Positions 37,444 through 45,511 of a DNA stretch of 61,794 nucleotides are shown here, piece after piece. How positions within the stretch are numbered: position 1 is the first letter of the stretch; every line of letters begins with the position of its first letter. Origin of the DNA: an uncultured Cyclobacteriaceae bacterium (GTDB lineage: Bacteria; Bacteroidota; Bacteroidia; Cytophagales; Cyclobacteriaceae). Under the pieces are notes generated by a model, which saw nothing but the letters and a program-made list of their open reading frames with translations, was not told where the DNA came from and ran no database searches. The position numbers and the translations under genes are program-made. Location of the stretch: positions 1 through 61,794 of the forward strand of contig CALGOB010000019.1 of assembly GCA_937958005.1 (NCBI GenBank). The letters are read 5' to 3'.

Positions 37444-37998
37444 ATGAAAAACAAAACACCTCATCGCTTTACACTAAAATACGGGATTTTAGTAGCAGCT
37501 GTGCCTATTTTCTACCATACATTCCTCGTAGTTTTTGACCTCCTGGAAACCTATTATGGAGATGATCCCGGGGGGTCTCTTAAAGTGCCCACTCAAATTT
37601 ACCTTTTAACTATTTTGATCGTAGTTGCAATCTATCGGTTCAAAAAGTGGAATAATGGATATTTAAAAATGAACGAAGCATTAGGCATTGGGCTTAAAAT
37701 AGCCTTAACAGCAACTGCATTCATGATTGCCTATCATTTGCTTTTTAATGCAATATTGGCACCGTCTTTTCATGAGTCGTATTATGCAAAATATGGGAGC
37801 GAAGTATATAAAGAACTAGTTGATTGTTGTGATTACACCAAAGAACAGTTTGAGCAGCATAAGCATCAAAGAATAGCTTATGATAGAGGGAAAGGTTATG
37901 TGGGAGACCTATTTCTGACTATGACAGTTGGACTCGTTATCTCTACCATCTTTGGCCTAATCTTAAGAAAAAAGAATAATTCGTCTTCACAAGCTTAG
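37444..37998 (+). CDS. DUF4199-like membrane protein, copy 1
   Basis: A 184-residue protein with about four membrane helices (about 11-32, 50-64, 80-105, 154-178) and the loop ELVDCCDYTKEQFEQHKHQR. The pattern FNAILAPSFHESYYAKYG-type plus the CC loop fits DUF4199, an uncharacterised Bacteroidota family. It has a close paralogue 31 bp downstream, with which it shares the WNNGYLKMNEALGIGLKIAL and ISTIFGLILRKK blocks. It is divergent from the LytS gene. Confidence 0.72.
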   Translation: MKNKTPHRFTLKYGILVAAVPIFYHTFLVVFDLLETYYGDDPGGSLKVPTQIYLLTILIVVAIYRFKKWNNGYLKMNEALGIGLKIALTATAFMIAYHLLFNAILAPSFHESYYAKYGSEVYKELVDCCDYTKEQFEQHKHQRIAYDRGKGYVGDLFLTMTVGLVISTIFGLILRKKNNSSSQA

Positions 37999-38029
37999 TA
38001 TAAATTCATATCATTTAATCAAACAAAAA

Positions 38030-38578
38030 ATGAAACTGATTAATAAAAAATTATCTTTTGGCTTTATGCTCACTACTGGACTGATAATTGTCTCCTTACC
38101 TATAGGGTACAATACTATTTACATGATATTTGGAGATTTTCATGAGTACAGAGGTGATAACCCTGTACGAACCCTTATAGGACCCGCTTTTGCTTTAGTA
38201 TTGCCTTTGATGATCAGCTTTGCAATTTATAGGCACAAAAAATTGAATGAAGGATTTTTAAAACTAAAAGAAGCGATAATACTTGGCCTTAAGATAGCCT
38301 TAGTAACTGCTATTGCAATAGTTACCTATGATATATTATTTAATAATGTATTGGCACCAGATTATTTCGTACGTTACTTTGAACAGTATGGTGATCAATT
38401 GTATGCTGATCTAGTAGCCTGCTGTGACATGACAAAAGAAGGGTTTGAACGACATAAGAATAATAAGTTAGAGAATTTAGAAGTGTATATTGTAGATCTG
38501 TTGTCTCCTTTGATCATTGGGCTTATGGTCTCTACTATCGTTGGCCTAATCTTAAGAAAAAAGAAACCTGTGGATTGA
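38030..38578 (+). CDS. DUF4199-like membrane protein, copy 2
   Basis: A 182-residue paralogue of the preceding gene: same four-helix layout, the loop DLVACCDMTKEGFERHKNNK, LNEGFLKLKEAIILGLKIAL and the terminal VSTIVGLILRKKK. The tandem order suggests local duplication followed by divergence. Function unknown. The pair is likely one transcript, possibly controlled by the divergent LytS/LytTR system. Confidence 0.72.
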   Translation: MKLINKKLSFGFMLTTGLIIVSLPIGYNTIYMIFGDFHEYRGDNPVRTLIGPAFALVLPLMISFAIYRHKKLNEGFLKLKEAIILGLKIALVTAIAIVTYDILFNNVLAPDYFVRYFEQYGDQLYADLVACCDMTKEGFERHKNNKLENLEVYIVDLLSPLIIGLMVSTIVGLILRKKKPVD

Positions 38579-38681
38579 TCCTCCATTCAGGATATAATCC
38601 ATTTTAATATTTCCCATTTGGCGGGTTTTACCCTTTTAAATATCAATTTCCAACTATATTTACCCCTAGATTCTGGTACAG

Positions 38682-39278
38682 ATGAATTGGATATATGCAT
38701 TAGATTTGATAGGTACTTTGGTTTTTGCCATCAGTGGAGTATTAACAGCTATTGATAAGAAATTTGATTTGGTAGGCTCTATTATTATTGGGGCTGTCAC
38801 TGCAATAGGTGGCGGTACCATACGTGATTTATTAATTGGAGAAACGCCCGTAGGTTGGATGAAAGATAGCAATTACTTTTATGTAATTATTCTTGCCGTT
38901 TTTATTTCGTACCTCTTTAAAAATAAAATACAGATCTTTAGAAGAGGCATGTTCCTTTTTGACACCATAGGTATCGGCTTATTTACCATTTTAGGCCTTC
39001 AGAAGACATTAAACTTAGAACTTTCTATACCTGTTGCCTTAATTATGGGAGTAGTTTCGGCCGTTTTTGGCGGTGTTATTAGAGATGTCTTAACCAATGA
39101 AATCCCACTTATTTTTAGAAAAGAAATCTACGCAAGTGCTTGTCTATTGGGAGGGGTTGTATTCATAATTTTAGAATCTTTTTCTACGCTGACCAATGCT
39201 AACATGATCGCTTCTATGGTCGTAGTAGTTGTGATCAGGTACCTATCCGTTAAAAGAAAGTGGTCACTTAGAATCTAA
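38682..39278 (+). CDS. TRIC/UPF0126 (YicG-like) cation channel family protein
   Basis: The 198-residue membrane protein has two homologous halves of three helices, each with the glycine-rich motif of the family: AVTAIGGGTIRDLLIGETP in the first half and VVSAVFGGVIRDVLTNEIP in the second. This corresponds to the UPF0126 family, related to trimeric intracellular cation channels, which conduct monovalent cations. It begins 103 bp after the DUF4199 pair. Confidence 0.9.
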   Translation: MNWIYALDLIGTLVFAISGVLTAIDKKFDLVGSIIIGAVTAIGGGTIRDLLIGETPVGWMKDSNYFYVIILAVFISYLFKNKIQIFRRGMFLFDTIGIGLFTILGLQKTLNLELSIPVALIMGVVSAVFGGVIRDVLTNEIPLIFRKEIYASACLLGGVVFIILESFSTLTNANMIASMVVVVVIRYLSVKRKWSLRI

Positions 39279-39528
39279 TGCTTAGCCCATTTATGAAAAC
39301 GCTTAAATAGGGCAGGCCAAAGGCCGTGCTATCACTACTCGCCAACCCTCCCCAGAAGCCAATTCGGGCTCAGACAAACCGTTCTATCACTCCTGCAGTA
39401 AAGGGAACGTTTTAACTTTTACAGCTTGGTTTATTGAAGGCCAATTAATTTTCAACTAATTTGCCGATCCTAATTTAAGTAGTAATTCTATTGAATTCAG
39501 AGGGCACCGTTTTGAAAATAATTAAGCA
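39279..39528. other. Intergenic region with hairpin-rich G+C patch
   Basis: About 100 bp after the channel gene is unusually G+C-rich. It contains GCCCATTTA...TAAATAGGGC, GGCC-AAA-GGCC and a CGTTC/GAACG hairpin followed by four T (near 39393-39416). The block GTGCTATCACTACTCGCCAA is not seen elsewhere in the window. It may be a decayed small repeat or a bidirectional terminator. Confidence 0.4.
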
Positions 39529-40068
39529 ATGGAAATCAGAGTAGATTCAGATACTTTTTTTGTTTTTTCTATCCTTTTTATTGCCGCACTGGCTTTATGT
39601 GTTTTTGCTTATATTTTATTTCCCTATCTGTCAAGAAAAAAACACCTAGGCAAAATTAAGTTCAGATATGATAAAAAAGTGGATCACTATGGACGGGTAG
39701 ATCAGAAATATGCTGAACTTAAAATCTCTTCTTTGGAAGAAAAGAATCAGCAGTTGCAAATAAATTTAAAAAATGACCTACAAGAAATCTTGCAGTCAAA
39801 CTCCAAGGCTTCAGACCTAATGAACTTTTATGCAAACTTTGAAAAAATCTATCCAGATTTTAGTGGGTCATTGCAAAAATTGGTTCCCAGCATTACTGCT
39901 AATGAGTTAAACCTTTGTGCCTTTTTAAGACTCAGCCTTAGCTCGAAGGAAGTCAGTCAATTATTGAACATTACACCAGAAAGTGTAAATAAAGCAAGGT
40001 ATAGACTCCGAAAAAAATTACAACTAAAATCCAATGATGATTTTTTTACTTTCCTTTTAAATATTTGA
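39529..40068 (+). CDS. Membrane-anchored LuxR-type HTH protein
   Basis: The 179-residue protein has one membrane helix (about 10-33, FFVFSILFIAALALCVFAYILF). A basic linker, a coiled-coil stretch (AELKISSLEEKNQQLQINLK) and a C-terminal helix-turn-helix follow (ITANELNLCAFLRLSLSSKEVSQLLNITPESVNKARYRLRKKL, about 130-172). This is the LuxR-like HTH seen at the end of Bacteroidota TPR or sensor regulators, here attached to a single membrane anchor without TPRs. The target genes are unknown; the hydrolase gene 94 bp downstream is a candidate. Confidence 0.75.
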   Translation: MEIRVDSDTFFVFSILFIAALALCVFAYILFPYLSRKKHLGKIKFRYDKKVDHYGRVDQKYAELKISSLEEKNQQLQINLKNDLQEILQSNSKASDLMNFYANFEKIYPDFSGSLQKLVPSITANELNLCAFLRLSLSSKEVSQLLNITPESVNKARYRLRKKLQLKSNDDFFTFLLNI

Positions 40069-40162
40069 TTGACAGGTATTTGTGTTCTTGTCCATCATTT
40101 GTCCATTCCCTTAATTTTGAAAATTTCACTTTAAAAGACTCTTTTGTTTCAAAAAGAAAAAC

Positions 40163-41605
40163 ATGAGAATTTTTGAAATAGTCATCTTATTACTAAGTAC
40201 CATTCTTCCTATTTACTTATCTATCAAAAGCCTTCAGATAGACAAGAGGATAGTTATAATTATTGTAACAGCTACGGTCATTCTACATTTAATTCTGGAG
40301 GGGTTGAGATGGCAAATGACTCCAGCTTATTTAATCTTGTTAATATCTTTTTGGTGTATTTACAAGGAATACCGTTTTTTCAAAGGCGGTTGGTTTAGAA
40401 AGGGAATGAGTGGATTAGTTTTTATATTACTCTTGTTGTTTGGATGGGTGCTTCCTTATATTTTACCTGTTTTTACCTTACCATCACCTACAGGTAAGCA
40501 TCCTATTGGTTCTCAATATATTCACTTAGAATCAATGATGCCCGAAGTGATTACCGCTGAATATGAAGACAGGAGAGAACTGATGATTAAAGTATGGTAC
40601 CCAGCTACAGTTGGTAACGAACAAACGGAAAAATACCTGAATGATGGAGATCGTTTAGGCTTTGCCCATAAATATGGATTACCTTCATCTACTTTTAGCT
40701 ATTTAGATTATGTGAAAACTCATACTTATGCAAGCCCAGCCGTAGCCTCTGGGAAATTTCCAGTGTTGATATTTTCTCCAGGAATTTATTCCAATGCCTC
40801 AGGGTATTATGCTTTAATAGAAGAGATAGTGAGCCACGGATATATTGTGATGAATATCAATCATACTTATGAGAGTACAGGTGCCTTGTTTCCCGATGGA
40901 ACCATCAAGTTATACCATCAAGCATATGACCGTGAAAAGAATAATCAGAAAATGGCAGAAATGGCTTGGGAAGGAACTCAAAATTATCACCAAGCAACTA
41001 CACCAGAAGAGGAATTTTCAGCGGTAGAAAACCTGATAAGAGAGTACTTTGGTGCAGAGATTACCTATAGATGGCGTAAAGATATTTCCTTGACCATTGA
41101 CCAATTATCCCAATGGAATAAATCGTCTTTCTTAACAAATCATATAGCTGTAGAAAAGATCGGTGTTTTAGGACATTCCCAAGGAGGGTCGGCAGCAGGT
41201 CAGGCATTATTAGAAGACCAACGGATTACAGCTGGGGTTAATGTAGATGGTGTGCAATGGGGAAACATGGTAGATACCCTGATGACTAAACCATTTGCGC
41301 TCCTTTCATCAGATTGGGATGCTAGTCACCCAGATCTTAATAGACATATATACCGAAATGGCAGTACTTCAACTTTCTACAAAGCGAAAATAGCCAAATC
41401 AGGACATTCCAATTTTATGGATATTCCATTAATGATCAAGATACCTGTATTGAATGAAGCAGGTGCTATTGATGAAAATTTAGGGTATGAATTAACCTCA
41501 AAGTTTATACTAAATTTTTTCGATAATCATTTATTGAACCAGCCGACTGATGTGCTGACTTTGAAACAAAAACATCCTGAATTGGAAATAGAGTTGACTG
41601 AATAG
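40163..41605 (+). CDS. Alpha/beta hydrolase, PAF-acetylhydrolase/dienelactone-hydrolase-like
   Basis: The 480-residue protein begins with about four hydrophobic helices (residues 5-110) and continues as an extracytoplasmic alpha/beta hydrolase. The nucleophile elbow is GVLGHSQGGSAA (Ser near residue 340). The oxyanion region is FPVLIFSPGI, and the late KSGHSNFMDIP supplies the catalytic His. Similar bacterial proteins are annotated as platelet-activating-factor acetylhydrolase-like esterases; the substrate here is unknown. A strong terminator follows 35 bp after the stop. Confidence 0.82.
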   Translation: MRIFEIVILLLSTILPIYLSIKSLQIDKRIVIIIVTATVILHLILEGLRWQMTPAYLILLISFWCIYKEYRFFKGGWFRKGMSGLVFILLLLFGWVLPYILPVFTLPSPTGKHPIGSQYIHLESMMPEVITAEYEDRRELMIKVWYPATVGNEQTEKYLNDGDRLGFAHKYGLPSSTFSYLDYVKTHTYASPAVASGKFPVLIFSPGIYSNASGYYALIEEIVSHGYIVMNINHTYESTGALFPDGTIKLYHQAYDREKNNQKMAEMAWEGTQNYHQATTPEEEFSAVENLIREYFGAEITYRWRKDISLTIDQLSQWNKSSFLTNHIAVEKIGVLGHSQGGSAAGQALLEDQRITAGVNVDGVQWGNMVDTLMTKPFALLSSDWDASHPDLNRHIYRNGSTSTFYKAKIAKSGHSNFMDIPLMIKIPVLNEAGAIDENLGYELTSKFILNFFDNHLLNQPTDVLTLKQKHPELEIELTE

Positions 41606-41640
41606 AATAAGCTTAAAAGCCTTATGAATGCTGACAAATT

Positions 41641-41678
41641 GAGTTCACCTTAAATGAAATTGAGGTGACTCATTTTTT
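41641..41678 (+). terminator. Rho-independent terminator after the alpha/beta hydrolase gene
   Basis: GAGTTCACCT pairs with AGGTGACTC (9 bp with one bulged T), loop of 12 nt, followed by CATTTTTTG. It separates the hydrolase gene from the helicase gene. Confidence 0.8.
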
Positions 41679-41765
41679 GCGGGATTCTATTCGTAACAGA
41701 AGCTGAACAGCTAAAACAAAGTCATACTCAGCGGTACAGAAACCCCTTCGGTAATTAATAAGTAG

Positions 41766-41773
41766 TACTTTTG
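41766..41773 (+). promoter_or_regulatory. Candidate -7 box for the DEAD-box helicase gene
   Basis: TACTTTTG fits the TAnnTTTG consensus 30 bp before the ATG at 41804. The upstream TTG codon at 41771 lies inside this box, an argument against starting translation there. The -33 partner is weak (TTCG at 41747). Confidence 0.35.
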
Positions 41774-41803
41774 CAGGATTACATAAATAATGAACTGCAT
41801 AAC

Positions 41804-42946
41804 ATGTCTTTTTCCTCTTTGAAATTGCCTCCAGCTTTAGTTAAAGCGCTTAGTGAGCAACAATATACCAAACCTTACCCCATTCAAAAACAGGTGATTC
41901 CATCCGTCTTAAATGGGAAAGATATTTTGGGGATTGCCCAGACTGGTTCAGGTAAAACGGCCAGCTATGTTTTACCCATTTTAACCAATTTACTCGGGAA
42001 AACCCAATCAAAAAGCAGGCATATCAACGTATTGGTATTAGTGCCTACCAGGGAACTAGCTGTTCAAGTACAGGAAGTGTTCCATTTATTTAGTAAAGCA
42101 CTTCCAGAACCCATCAAATCAATGGCGGTTTTTGGAGGAGCTTCCATAAACCCTCAGATGAAGGCCTTATTTGGGGTTAATATTCTGGTCGCTACACCTG
42201 GGAGGTTACTTGAACTGGTCGATACTAATGCTATTCATCTTTCAGATGTAAGTACTTTGGTATTAGATGAAGCTGATAAAATGCTTAATATGGGTTTTAA
42301 GGAGGAGGTAGATAAGATACTGGCAGCACTTCCTAAAAACAGACAAAACTTACTCTTTTCCGCTACTTTGAGTAAAGAAGTAGAGCACATCAATCAGCTG
42401 GTTTTAAAAAGTCCACAGGTCATTAAAATAGTGCCAGCAGCAGAAAACATTGACTTGATCGGTCAAATAGCTTATCGTGTAAGAGAAGAGCAAAAAGGAC
42501 CATTACTAAGATATCTCATTAAAACAGAAGAAATGAATCAAGTATTGATTTTTACTTCTTCAGTTTATAAAGCAGATAATGTGGCTGATAAACTGAGAAA
42601 AAATGGAATAGATGCTAAAGCTACTCATGGCAAAAAAAGTATGAAGGCCAGAACTGATGCATTGAGAGATTTTAAATCTGGAGTCATCAAAGTATTGGTC
42701 ACGACTGATCTTTTATCACGGGGTATTGACATTGAGTTTCTTCCTTTTGTGATCAATTATGAATTACCCAGGTCTCCTAAAGACTATGTACACAGAATAG
42801 GAAGGACTGGACGTGCAGAAAATCCAGGAAAAGCTATTTCTATCCTGACACCAGAAGATGATCATCATTTCAAGATCATTCAGAAAAAAATGAAAAAGCA
42901 GGTAGAGGTGCTCAATAAAGAAGAGATTGATTTAGCCGGCTATTAA
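41804..42946 (+). CDS. DEAD-box ATP-dependent RNA helicase (RhlE-like)
   Basis: All conserved helicase motifs are visible in order: Q motif (PYPIQKQVIP), I (AQTGSGKTASY), Ia (VPTRELAVQV), Ib (ATPGRLLELV), II (LDEADKMLNMGF), III (FSATL), IV (VLIFTSSV), V (TTDLLSRGIDIE) and VI (YVHRIGRTGRAE). The start at 41804 (MSFSSLKLPPALVKAL) matches the family; the product is 380 residues with almost no C-terminal extension. It probably unwinds structured RNA in ribosome assembly or mRNA turnover. The pseudouridine synthase gene 23 bp downstream fits an rRNA-related role. Confidence 0.92.
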   Translation: MSFSSLKLPPALVKALSEQQYTKPYPIQKQVIPSVLNGKDILGIAQTGSGKTASYVLPILTNLLGKTQSKSRHINVLVLVPTRELAVQVQEVFHLFSKALPEPIKSMAVFGGASINPQMKALFGVNILVATPGRLLELVDTNAIHLSDVSTLVLDEADKMLNMGFKEEVDKILAALPKNRQNLLFSATLSKEVEHINQLVLKSPQVIKIVPAAENIDLIGQIAYRVREEQKGPLLRYLIKTEEMNQVLIFTSSVYKADNVADKLRKNGIDAKATHGKKSMKARTDALRDFKSGVIKVLVTTDLLSRGIDIEFLPFVINYELPRSPKDYVHRIGRTGRAENPGKAISILTPEDDHHFKIIQKKMKKQVEVLNKEEIDLAGY

Positions 42947-42969
42947 ACCACCAGATCTGATTATTTTCC

Positions 42970-43554
42970 ATGAAGGAGCACCGTCATTTCATTGTTCATA
43001 AACCGTTTGGTTACCTGACACAGTTTATCTATAACGGTAAAAGAAAACAAAAGCTTCTGGGGGAATTATTTGATTTCCCAGAAGGAACTATGGCCATAGG
43101 GCGACTGGACAAAAATTCGGAAGGCCTCTTGTTAATGACCACCAATGGGATAGTCAGTGCACAAGTAAGGAGCAAAAAAGTCGAAAAAGAGTACTATGTA
43201 CAAGTAGATGGTATTATTGATGAGGCAGCTATTACCCAACTTAAAAATGGAGTAGAAATTGGACTGGATGGAGGGAAATACATGACTTTACCTTGCCAAG
43301 CTAAAAAACTCGATACCCCGCCAGATTTCCCAACAAGAACTATGAAAATCCGTGATGACCGACATGGCCCAACTAGCTGGGCATCAGTGACCATTACCGA
43401 AGGAAAATTTAAGCAAGTGAGGAAAATGACGGCTGCAGTAGGCTTTCCTACCCTCAGGCTAGTAAGAGTTAGAGTAGGCAAGGTTTGTTTAAATGACTTA
43501 AAAGCAGGTGAGGTGATTGAAGTGGATCGTTTTGATGTGACGGATGTCGGGTAG
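42970..43554 (+). CDS. rluE: 23S rRNA pseudouridine synthase, RluE-like
   Basis: The 194-residue protein is a compact RsuA/RluB/RluE-type pseudouridine synthase without an S4 domain. The catalytic Asp is in AIGRLDKNSEGLLLMTTNG, and other blocks are FIVHKPFGYLTQF and KFKQVRKMTAAVGFPTLRLVRVRVG. The short size and absence of S4 fit RluE, which modifies U2457 of E. coli 23S rRNA; RluF-like specificity cannot be excluded. It is probably co-transcribed with the DEAD-box helicase. Confidence 0.87.
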   Translation: MKEHRHFIVHKPFGYLTQFIYNGKRKQKLLGELFDFPEGTMAIGRLDKNSEGLLLMTTNGIVSAQVRSKKVEKEYYVQVDGIIDEAAITQLKNGVEIGLDGGKYMTLPCQAKKLDTPPDFPTRTMKIRDDRHGPTSWASVTITEGKFKQVRKMTAAVGFPTLRLVRVRVGKVCLNDLKAGEVIEVDRFDVTDVG

Positions 43555-43565
43555 AACTGAGCAAG

Positions 43566-43751
43566 TTAAATCAATGCAAGTTCTTTGTAAGGATTACTAA
43601 GCTCATCTCGAAGATTGAATTTATATATAGCATTTCCATTAGGCTCAACAGTGAGGTAGTTATACGTCATTAGCCTAGATATTTGACGATAAATTCCACA
43701 TTCAAAAAATACTTTGCAATAGATTACGATTGATTTAAAAATTAATTGCAT
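43566..43751 (-). pseudogene. Possible C-terminal gene remnant
   Basis: A 61-codon minus-strand frame whose C-terminal half (IYRQISRLMTYNYLTVEPNG, then FNLRDELSNPYKELALI) looks like genuine protein sequence. Upstream it runs immediately into a stop and decayed sequence. No family is recognised; it may be the tail of a gene destroyed together with the IS1 remnant next to it. Low certainty. Confidence 0.25.
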
Positions 43752-43857
43752 GATAAAAAAGACGATCTTCTATATTGGTATACAAATTATTGGGTCAGGC
43801 ATTGTCTCCTATTTACCCCGGTGCCTAAAAAATATTGTCGGTGTGTCTTATGTAATG

Positions 43858-44130
43858 CTATAACATCTCCAAGTTATGTTGCCAGAAGAACCAAGCGATA
43901 GCCAATTTATGCCATTTATCATACTTAGAAAAGGACAGTGGTTTTCTAACAAGCCTACTGACCCTTGTCCTGATTGTAGTATTGAATCCTTCAATATAAA
44001 AGGTTAGGTTTTTTCCTACCCCCATTATGGTGAGCAATGACCAAGCGGTGGACAGGGGTCATACGCTACCCAAACTCAACGCTTACCTTCCTTCTTATGT
44101 ACAAAAGACCATAGCTCACCCATCTGGATA
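43858..44130 (-). pseudogene. IS1-family transposase remnant
   Basis: Reading the minus strand, 44129 to about 44070 encodes a block like IQMGELWSFVHKKEGKR, then TGA in place of the expected Trp, then VWVAYDP. After frameshifts come VHRLVIAHH and, uninterrupted to the stop at 43858, IEGFNTTIRTRVSRLVRKPL and SFSKYDKWHKLAIAWFFWQH. These are the DELWSFV and (V)SRLVRKTLSFSK blocks of IS1-type transposases. The central part with the second catalytic Asp is missing. The copy is inactive: internal stop, frameshifts and an internal deletion. Confidence 0.8.
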
Positions 44131-44274
44131 CTAAACTACTTGTAATCCCCTTAGTTCTTTTAGCTTATAGGTTGACAACCCAAGATCGTTGGGCGTTTGC
44201 CTCCATAAGCCTTGTGAAAATGGTTATAACCAGCTAATAATCAAGAATATACCACGCAGGCTTATCCTTTCTTT

Positions 44275-44454
44275 AACCCGAATGATGCATTAGACTTTTA
44301 AGAGAAAATCATAAATGGCTGTTAGATAGCTGCCTAAATTCTGATTTGCAACGCAGACATAGTCTCCGTTATGGTGAGTAGGAAATTAGGATTTAAGTGA
44401 CTAGATGACTGTTAGTTATGGTTTGCACCAAATTTCTATTGCATCATTCGGGTT
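44275..44454. repeat. 15-bp inverted repeat pair
   Basis: AACCCGAATGATGCA at 44275-44289 is exactly inverted at 44440-44454, bounding about 180 bp without genes. The flanking bases continue partly symmetric (ATTAG/ATAG, CTTT/CTTA). It could be the ends of a small non-autonomous element inserted between the IS1 remnant and the S41 fragment. Confidence 0.55.
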
Positions 44455-44524
44455 TAAGGGCATTTTTAATCAGGTTACGCGATGCTTCCCCCTATTTTTT
44501 GGGTATTATTAAAAAAAAATTGAT

Positions 44525-44734
44525 CATCATAAAGCCATTATTTTAGATTTAAGGTCTAATGGTGTAGGAGATACGAGAGAAGTGATAAAGATTATTGAGG
44601 CATTTGCAGATCAAAAGCGACTAGCATTCAGCATAAAAGTACTTAATGGGTCAAATCAAGATGATTTTGATAATGAAGTCGAATTTTTTAAAGAAAGACT
44701 AGAGTCTATCTATAAAGCCCCCTACTCATCCTAA
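44525..44734 (+). pseudogene. S41 (C-terminal processing) peptidase fragment
   Basis: An open stretch of 69 codons starts after in-frame stops and reads HHKAIILDLRSNGVGDTREV and on to KERLESIYKAPYSS. KAIILDLRSNGVGD matches the strand-turn motif (ILDLRGNGGG) just before the catalytic core of S41/tail-specific peptidases. The catalytic Ser-Lys region is absent. A plausible 5' end of the same gene, MIKKTIFYIGIQIIGSGIVS at 43750, lies on the other side of the IS1 remnant, so the gene may have been split. Confidence 0.6.
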
Positions 44735-44832
44735 GATTGTGTCTCAAGAATCGCTTTCTATTGCAGTGAGAGTTTGCAGGTACGGAATTACCAAGACATA
44801 AACCCAAGCGGAAAGCATATTATGAACAGGTA

Positions 44833-45501
44833 CTATTTAGTTTTTATACCAGATAATTCAATATCAATCAACCCTTTGTGCAATTGGGACAGCCACACTC
44901 CTCCCTCAAATTGTTTCCAGTCTTCCCAGGTAAACTCCAATCCCCCAACTGGAATAATATTTACCCACATTTTATACTTATAGGGAAACCCCTTTTCATC
45001 TAAAAACCAAAGATATGAGTCTCCAGGAGTAACACCACCTGAAGTATAGGTAACCATGAGTGCTTCACCTTCATCTGTAGATACGATACTCCTTTCGGTA
45101 CCAGAGTCTAGCACTTTGTAGGGCGCAACAAGCCAAAAACTGTCATTGTAAAAATAAGAAACGGCCTTTTCTATTTCACCAGTATCATTTACTTCCTTAC
45201 CTTCCCTATAAACTTGTCCAGTATTGTTATCCAAGTTTAATTTTACTTTCATTTCGGCCCATACAACTTCTACCTGGTTGTTGGTCTTATTCCAGGTGTA
45301 GTGATGTATCCCTTTAAAACTCCAACTAACCTCATCCAGATCTTCCCAAGCCTCCACATTCAAGGTTTTAAGCATTCCATGAGCCATCGCCTCAGCTTTA
45401 GTTCCTTTCTCTCCCACGGGTTTCGGTTCACTGATTATCCAAGTTGTGACCGCGAAGCCTCCAATAATAATTAATAGTACTATTCCTATTTTCTTAACCA
45501 T
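44833..45501 (-). CDS. Hypothetical exported protein
   Basis: The 222-residue product has an N-terminal hydrophobic segment (IGIVLLIIIGGFAVTTWII) that is either a signal anchor or an uncleaved signal, followed by a soluble beta-rich domain. Recognisable phrases are EDLDEVSWSFKGIHHYTWNK, VVWAEMKVKLNLDN and FTWEDWKQFEGGVWLSQLHK. The Trp-rich beta pattern resembles outer-membrane lipoprotein carrier/LolA-like folds, but no family can be named. It follows the M14 peptidase gene by 10 bp on the same strand. Confidence 0.65.
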   Translation of the reverse strand: MVKKIGIVLLIIIGGFAVTTWIISEPKPVGEKGTKAEAMAHGMLKTLNVEAWEDLDEVSWSFKGIHHYTWNKTNNQVEVVWAEMKVKLNLDNNTGQVYREGKEVNDTGEIEKAVSYFYNDSFWLVAPYKVLDSGTERSIVSTDEGEALMVTYTSGGVTPGDSYLWFLDEKGFPYKYKMWVNIIPVGGLEFTWEDWKQFEGGVWLSQLHKGLIDIELSGIKTK

Positions 45502-45511
45502 CGATTAGTAA

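Noticed and set aside
41771-41803. TTG start for the DEAD-box helicase
   Set aside because: Lies in a probable -7 promoter box and would add 11 residues absent from the family; ATG at 41804 fits.
44774-44983. 69-codon plus-strand frame
   Set aside because: Mostly antisense to the 3' end of the exported protein gene; no protein-like pattern.
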